Shown here one piece after another: positions 59,001 through 64,000 of a DNA stretch of 64,000 nt (its first letter is position 1; each line of letters begins with the position of its first letter). Made by a program: the position numbers and the translations under genes. Source of the stretch: Triglochin maritima (Eukaryota > Streptophyta > Magnoliopsida > Alismatales > Juncaginaceae); assembly GCA_963682175.1 (NCBI GenBank), contig OY821774.1, positions 39,384,201 to 39,448,200 of the forward strand. Reading direction: 5' to 3'. The notes under the pieces are model-generated. The model was not told where the DNA came from, did not search any database, and saw only the letters and a list, made by a program, of their open reading frames with translations.

Positions 59001-62000
59001 ATCAAAATTGTCAAAAAGATACGCAGATTCTGATAGTGAAACATCTGATGATGGATTTTTTGACGATGCAAATGATGAAGGTGAGAGCAGTGGATCTGAA
59101 ACTGAAAGTGATTTGGACATGCGGTCGGAAGTCTGGCAGGGGAGCCGCAATGACTTCTTCATTTTCGATGAGGTTGACACAGTGGATGATCGTGAATGGG
59201 GTGCTCGTATGACAAAAGCAAGCCTTGTACCTCCTGTTACAAGAAAATATGAGGTCATAGAGAAGTATCTTATTGTAGCTGACGAGAAAGAAGTGGAACG
59301 GAAGATGACGGTGGCTTTGCCTGATGACTACGCTGAAAAACTCGTGGCCCAGTGTAATGGTGTGGAAGAGATGGAAATTCCTGAAGTAAAGGATTATAAG
59401 CCAAGAAAATTGGTAGGGGTTGAAGTGCTTGAGCAGGAAGTATATGGAATAGATCCTTATACACATAATCTTCTTCTCGACTCTATGCAAGAAATGAATT
59501 TGCCCCTTGCCAAGATGCACCTCTTTATTGAAGAGGTAGTGCAAAGTTGTGGATTTTTCACTGTTTATTTGAAGTGCTCAAACACTAGAAAGTTGTATCC
59601 TTTTTCCTTTTCAGGTGCTTCTGCGGGCACTGAACAAGCAAGTCCGTGAATTTACTGGTACTGGGAATGCTCCTATGGTTTACCAGTTGCAGCCTGTTAT
59701 TGAAGAACTAAAGAGAACTGCTGAAATGGGTGGTGAAATTGTCACAATGAAGATGTGCAACACTCTCTTGAAGTCCATGCGAAATCGCTCTGTTGAAAAT
59801 TACGTGGCTTATAGGAAGGTACGTTTACAAATTAAAAATAAATCTGACTTATCTTCAGGTTCATGCTTACTGCAGTCTTCTTATCTTGAATATCTGTTGG
59901 TTCAGGGTCTTGGAGTGGTTTGCAACACTGAGAAAGGTTTTAGTGAAGATGATTTTGTTGTGGAGTTTCTAGGAGAGGTATGGCTTTTCAACATCCAGTG
60001 TTGTGCTATTGACCTTTTGTTTTTACCTGTTCTTTTGAACTTGGCTGTGCTCCTTTTTAACGTGTGCACTCACTATAACTCTAGAACTAGTTGTCGTTGG
60101 ATTGAACTGCAACTTTGAATTGATGCTTATTGGTTTGAATGCTGTTGCCTTTTTTGATTGGCTGGTAAAGTGCTCATTGCCATAACATAGAAAGTAGAAT
60201 AATTTATGGGTTAATTGGTGATTAATATGCACATGATATATAAAACTCTACATCTTCGTAGATAGATTAAAATACACATGGTGCGTACAACTTATAAACT
60301 TCATAGATAAATATTTTCTGTTGTGGGCAGAGTAAATAATAGATGACGAGCTCAAATATAAGTGTTGAATATTAGTTGGTTTGACATCAATGTAGCTCTT
60401 TTTTATAGATACCACCACCTGAGCTGCATACTAGGATATACATTGTATGTGTGCTTGCGCGCACTTAGCCACATCACATATATAGTATACACACTCAAAA
60501 TTCTTTAAATTGCACAAGGCCTCTAATAGCACATCTGTAGCTGCGTATGCATTGTTACGTGAGCTGTAGTATGCGCTGCCTTTCAGATGAAAAACTTTAG
60601 ATGATTGGATCTTTTGACCCATTTACCTAATTATAAGCACAAAATCATCACAAGAACCAGACCTAAAACCAATTCTATTTTAATGAGAATTTAATGTTTT
60701 TTCCTGATAAAAAGTATTTTCCTGATGAAAAAAGTTTTTCTTCTTCTGATGCTTGATGGCATTTGTTCATTATAACTGATTATTATAATTTTTTTAATTC
60801 TGATGGGCCTTGTGCTGGTTGCTAATTTTTTCCGTGTATCATTTGGATTGGTCAGTTTTGTTTATTTACTTAAACTAATTTGCTGATGTTTAATGTTTTG
60901 TTTTTCATTTATCTTTGAAATTTTGTTTCTCTTGTTTAAAATACCATCAATTTATATATATTTTTTATAATATTAAGGAATTTTCAAACCTGGTATTGCT
61001 TGTCCAAAAGTTTGATATTCAATCAGTAAGACCACAGTGGGTGATTCTTGACCAAGCATCATATTTTGTGCATTATTTTCTTTTTTCAAATGGTGCATCA
61101 AATCTCAATTTGTTTGTTTGAGGATTAATTTCCTTTTTCTCCTGTTGGTTGTCAGGTATACCCAGCTTGGAGATGGTATGAGAAGCAAGATGGAATCAGG
61201 TCTTTGCAGAAAAGTAGTAAAGAACCTCTACCGGAGTTCTATAACATATATCTTGAGAGGCCTAAGGTTAGGGTTACTAATTACTATTGACTATTGCATT
61301 TTATTGTAATTAGTTTGGGTATATTATTCAGTCTTCTAAATTTTGACAGGGAGACAGTGATGGGTATGACTTGGTCGTTGTTGATGCCATGCATAAGGCT
61401 AATTACGCAAGCAGAATTTGCCACTCTTGTCGACCTAACTGTGAAGCAAAGTAAGCTCCCGATATTTCTTCTGTACTTGCTAAATGCTACCCACAACTGT
61501 TGAAAGGGAAACTTACAAACTTTAACAGTACCACATCTTTTTATTGCACAAGGTGCAACATCATTGTGCTCAATCTGATCCCTATTTCAACCTACTTATT
61601 GAAATGTAGTTTGTAGAATTTGAATAGTTGTCTGAAGATAGAGATTTTTAGGTAAATTGGAATACACATTTCCTGTACTGCAAGTCTACTGTTGTGAAAT
61701 CTCAGTTACCATTTGTATTTTCTAATTTTGATGCTTATAAACGTGAATGAATATCTTCTCTGGAATTTGCTTTTCCTGATCGAGTGAAGAACCTCAAAAC
61801 CTTTTTCTTTGAACACTTTTCTCATTTATTCTCACAGATTTATTATGATCTCTCTAATTGGTTCAATTGACATTTTACATAGTGAAACCTGCTTACTCTA
61901 ATATTATTGTGGTGTTTTCCTCAACAGGGTAACTGCTGTGGATGGGCGTTACCAGATTGGAATTTATACTTTAAGACCAATAGCCTATGGTGAAGAAATC

Positions 62001-64000
62001 ACTTTTGATTACAACTCTGTAACAGAGGTCAGTCAGTATCTGTTTGTTGGATTGTACTTTTAGTATTTACCTTACTGATGATATCACATCATTTTCTCTG
62101 CAGAGCAAGGATGAGTATGAAGCATCTGTTTGTTTATGTGGCAGTCAAATATGTAGAGGAAGCTATCTGAACTTAACTGGGGAAGAAGCTTTCCAAAACG
62201 TATTATTCAAATTTCATTTTGAGTTTTTTAATTTATTTTAGTAGGCTTTTGTATTTTTCCATTTTTATATAGATTATGATTAGCTGTTCTGAAGTTCACT
62301 AAAAATGAAAATTACTTATTAAGTCATTGACACGTAGTACTCCTTCCCTTCAAGTGAATGCATCATGTAGAGGTAGTGTTGTCTAGGAATAGCTTGTATT
62401 AAGCTTCACCGTGAATCATAACCCTGAGCATGTTCTTGACTTAATCAATCAAATGTTTCCTTAAATAGAACACAAACAAGAAGTATAAAATTTCAGATGT
62501 ATACAACATAAGCCTGTCTTCTTCTTTTTCCTGCTTTTGCATTTCTATCATGTTGTAGTTGTATGTGCATCTTCATCGTGTAAACTTGTGAACTGTAAAA
62601 ATAGAAGAAATTATATTGGTAACAGGTCTGTAGTTTTTTAATATGGTGCTTTAAACATTTTCAAAGTTCAATTTGTAAAACGTAGGTAGTTAGGTACCAA
62701 CTAGCAAGAAATATGGATATTATATGTTTAAGCTTAAAATTCATATTAAGAATGAATTTTCACAGGAAACTTTTCTTGTTTTCAATTATTATCATTTTTC
62801 AATATACTCTATATAAGACCATGTTTAACATATTGTACCTCATGAAAAGATCACTATAACATATCTTGCTAGAAGCTTCTCAAAATATCAGGGAATCACT
62901 GTCAGATTGATTGTTCATGTTTTATTTGTTCTGCTGAGATGTGATCATGTGTAACAGATCTTGAAGGACTGCCATGGGATGCTTGATCGCCATAAATTAA
63001 TCCTTGAGGCTTGTGAAACAAGTTCTGTTTCACAGGAGGATTATATTGACTTAGCGAAAGCTGGACTTGGTTCATGTTTGCTTGCTGGGTTACCTGATTG
63101 GTTAATTGCTTACTCAGCTCACTTGGTATACACCATTAAGCTTTTAGGAGTCCTTATATTGTTTTTCATCTTTACACTATTTGAATGATACGTCTTTTTT
63201 GAAGGTGAGGTTTATTAATTTCGAAAGAAGAAAGCTTCCTGAGGAGATTTTGAGGCATAACATGGAAGAGAAGAAAAAATACATTCCCAACTACAATCCC
63301 GAGGATGACAAAAATGATGCTGAGGTTCAGGTAATATTGTGTTATTTGTGTCCATTTGGTCAGATTTGTTGCTTATCTTACCTCCTGCATTAATATCTAT
63401 GTTGTGTAATGATAAAAAAAACTATGTTGTGAATTGATTTCTTGTTGGGTCTGACAGGCTGAGGGTGTTTTCAATCAAAGACTCCAAAATATGGCTGTTA
63501 CTATTGACAAGGTGAGAGGAACTGACATGTTTTATTCTTTGATAACATTCATTAGTTGTACTTCCAGTCATCTAACACATGATAAAGTTCAAATATATCT
63601 ACCATACTCTTAATAGTAAATGATTTTTGTGGTGGTGTGGCAATTTCTTTGCATTGCTTAAAAATTTAAGGGTAAATTAAAATTTACCTCCATAACTATA
63701 CAGCCATTTCATAAAACTCGATCAACTTCACAAAGTGTTAAGCCATTTTCCAGAATTTTAGTGATATTTCTATTGGACAGTTAATGTCAGTATGGAATTA
63801 TCAGCCTTCGCTACCTTTGACCTTAATATCAACCCTCTTCACTGATAAAAATATATATCAACCCTCTTAGTTGGGAACTTCTCTGGCATGTTTGCACAAC
63901 AGACAAACACAGACAATGCACATGTTTTGCGCCTATAATCCATCCAAAAATACCCCAACATTATACGTTTGCCCCAATTTGTAGAAGTCTGGCAGGAGGA
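53018..64000 (+). CDS. ATXR3: Histone H3K4 methyltransferase ATXR3/SDG2, 5' part (3' end beyond window)
   Basis: Start MGDGGVACMP matches the ATXR3 N-terminus. Sixteen exons keep frame with GT-AG introns: 53018-54947, 55116-55172, 55956-57125, 57264-57640, 57720-58289, 58373-58473, 58719-59535, 59615-59818, 59906-59977, 61156-61266, 61350-61450, 61928-62027, 62104-62199, 62958-63125, 63205-63330, 63458-63511, giving 2,018 codons of about 2,300. Features: repeated LEKGEFVP units (about 60-150), basic RSPH/DHKD repeats, a proline run, two GYF-like segments (KWYYLDHFGAERGP about 510, DWYYLDGTGREHGP about 906), an F-box-like stretch, then the SET domain (about 1743-1890) with SRICHSCRPNCEAK and EEITFDYNSV, and post-SET CLCGSQICRG. 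In Arabidopsis this nuclear enzyme supplies most H3K4me3 and is needed for sporophyte and gamete development. All key SET motifs are intact; no lesion seen. Confidence 0.96.
59978..61155 (+). other. Long ATXR3 intron 9 (1.18 kb)
   Basis: The longest visible intron. AT-rich, no transposon terminus or open frame of note. It splits the first SET-domain exon (ending EFLGE) from the next (starting VYPAWRWYEKQ). Confidence 0.85.
63512..64000 (+). other. ATXR3 intron 16, cut by window edge
   Basis: It begins GTGAGAGG after the exon ending VTIDK. No exon is recognised before the window ends; the remaining roughly 300 codons should follow. Confidence 0.75.

Noticed and set aside
59011..59544. 177-codon minus-strand frame opposite ATXR3 exon 7
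   Set aside because: Antisense of a conserved coding exon without its own motifs.

Overview
The window is nuclear DNA of a flowering plant, most likely a eudicot. The evidence is GT-AG introns with AT-rich interiors, plant-specific transposon lineages (a chromodomain gypsy element, RICESLEEPER-type hAT, CACTA, PIF/Harbinger, MULEs carrying OTU and plant-mobile-domain genes) and one plant-specific host gene, ATXR3/SDG2. I cannot name the species from sequence alone. No bacterial, organellar, rRNA or CRISPR signal was seen.

Layout. 1-32.9 kb is a nested transposon graveyard: a decayed hAT transposase, a CACTA remnant, and two recurring LTR families that survive mostly as solo LTRs. Family A has six copies and family B three; four carry clean 5-bp target duplications. 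Between them lie small non-autonomous hAT, CACTA and MULE elements and long inverted repeats. A promoter-like GC-richer island sits at 31.6-32.1 kb. 32,916-42,359 is one complete 9.4 kb chromovirus-type gypsy element on the minus strand: 2,193-bp LTRs in which I noticed a single difference, TAGTT target duplication, iMet primer-binding site, and a gag-pol frame broken only by a 467-bp hAT MITE in the chromodomain. 42.5-45.4 kb holds a tandem array, a frameshifted Harbinger transposase and a foldback element. 45,622-51,828 is a 6.2 kb MULE with a perfect 9-bp target duplication. It carries a transposase with a C-terminal OTU-protease-like domain on the plus strand and a convergent plant-mobile-domain (PMD) gene on the minus strand. 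From about 52.3 kb to the right edge runs ATXR3/SDG2, a trithorax-related H3K4 methyltransferase; sixteen coding exons are visible and the 3' end lies outside the window.

How the parts relate. The only intact host gene is ATXR3, which maintains active chromatin; the MULE sits about 1.2 kb upstream of its start codon. The MULE resembles MuDR in design: two convergent genes, each starting about 150 bp inside a terminus, with PMD in the mudrB-like position. The palindrome CGGTCGACCG and its half-site variants form arrays in LTRs of three otherwise dissimilar retroelement families, which is the most puzzling pattern in the transposon part. The young elements (gypsy, and the MITE inside it) imply recent retrotransposon and hAT activity; most other coding sequences in the transposons are broken.
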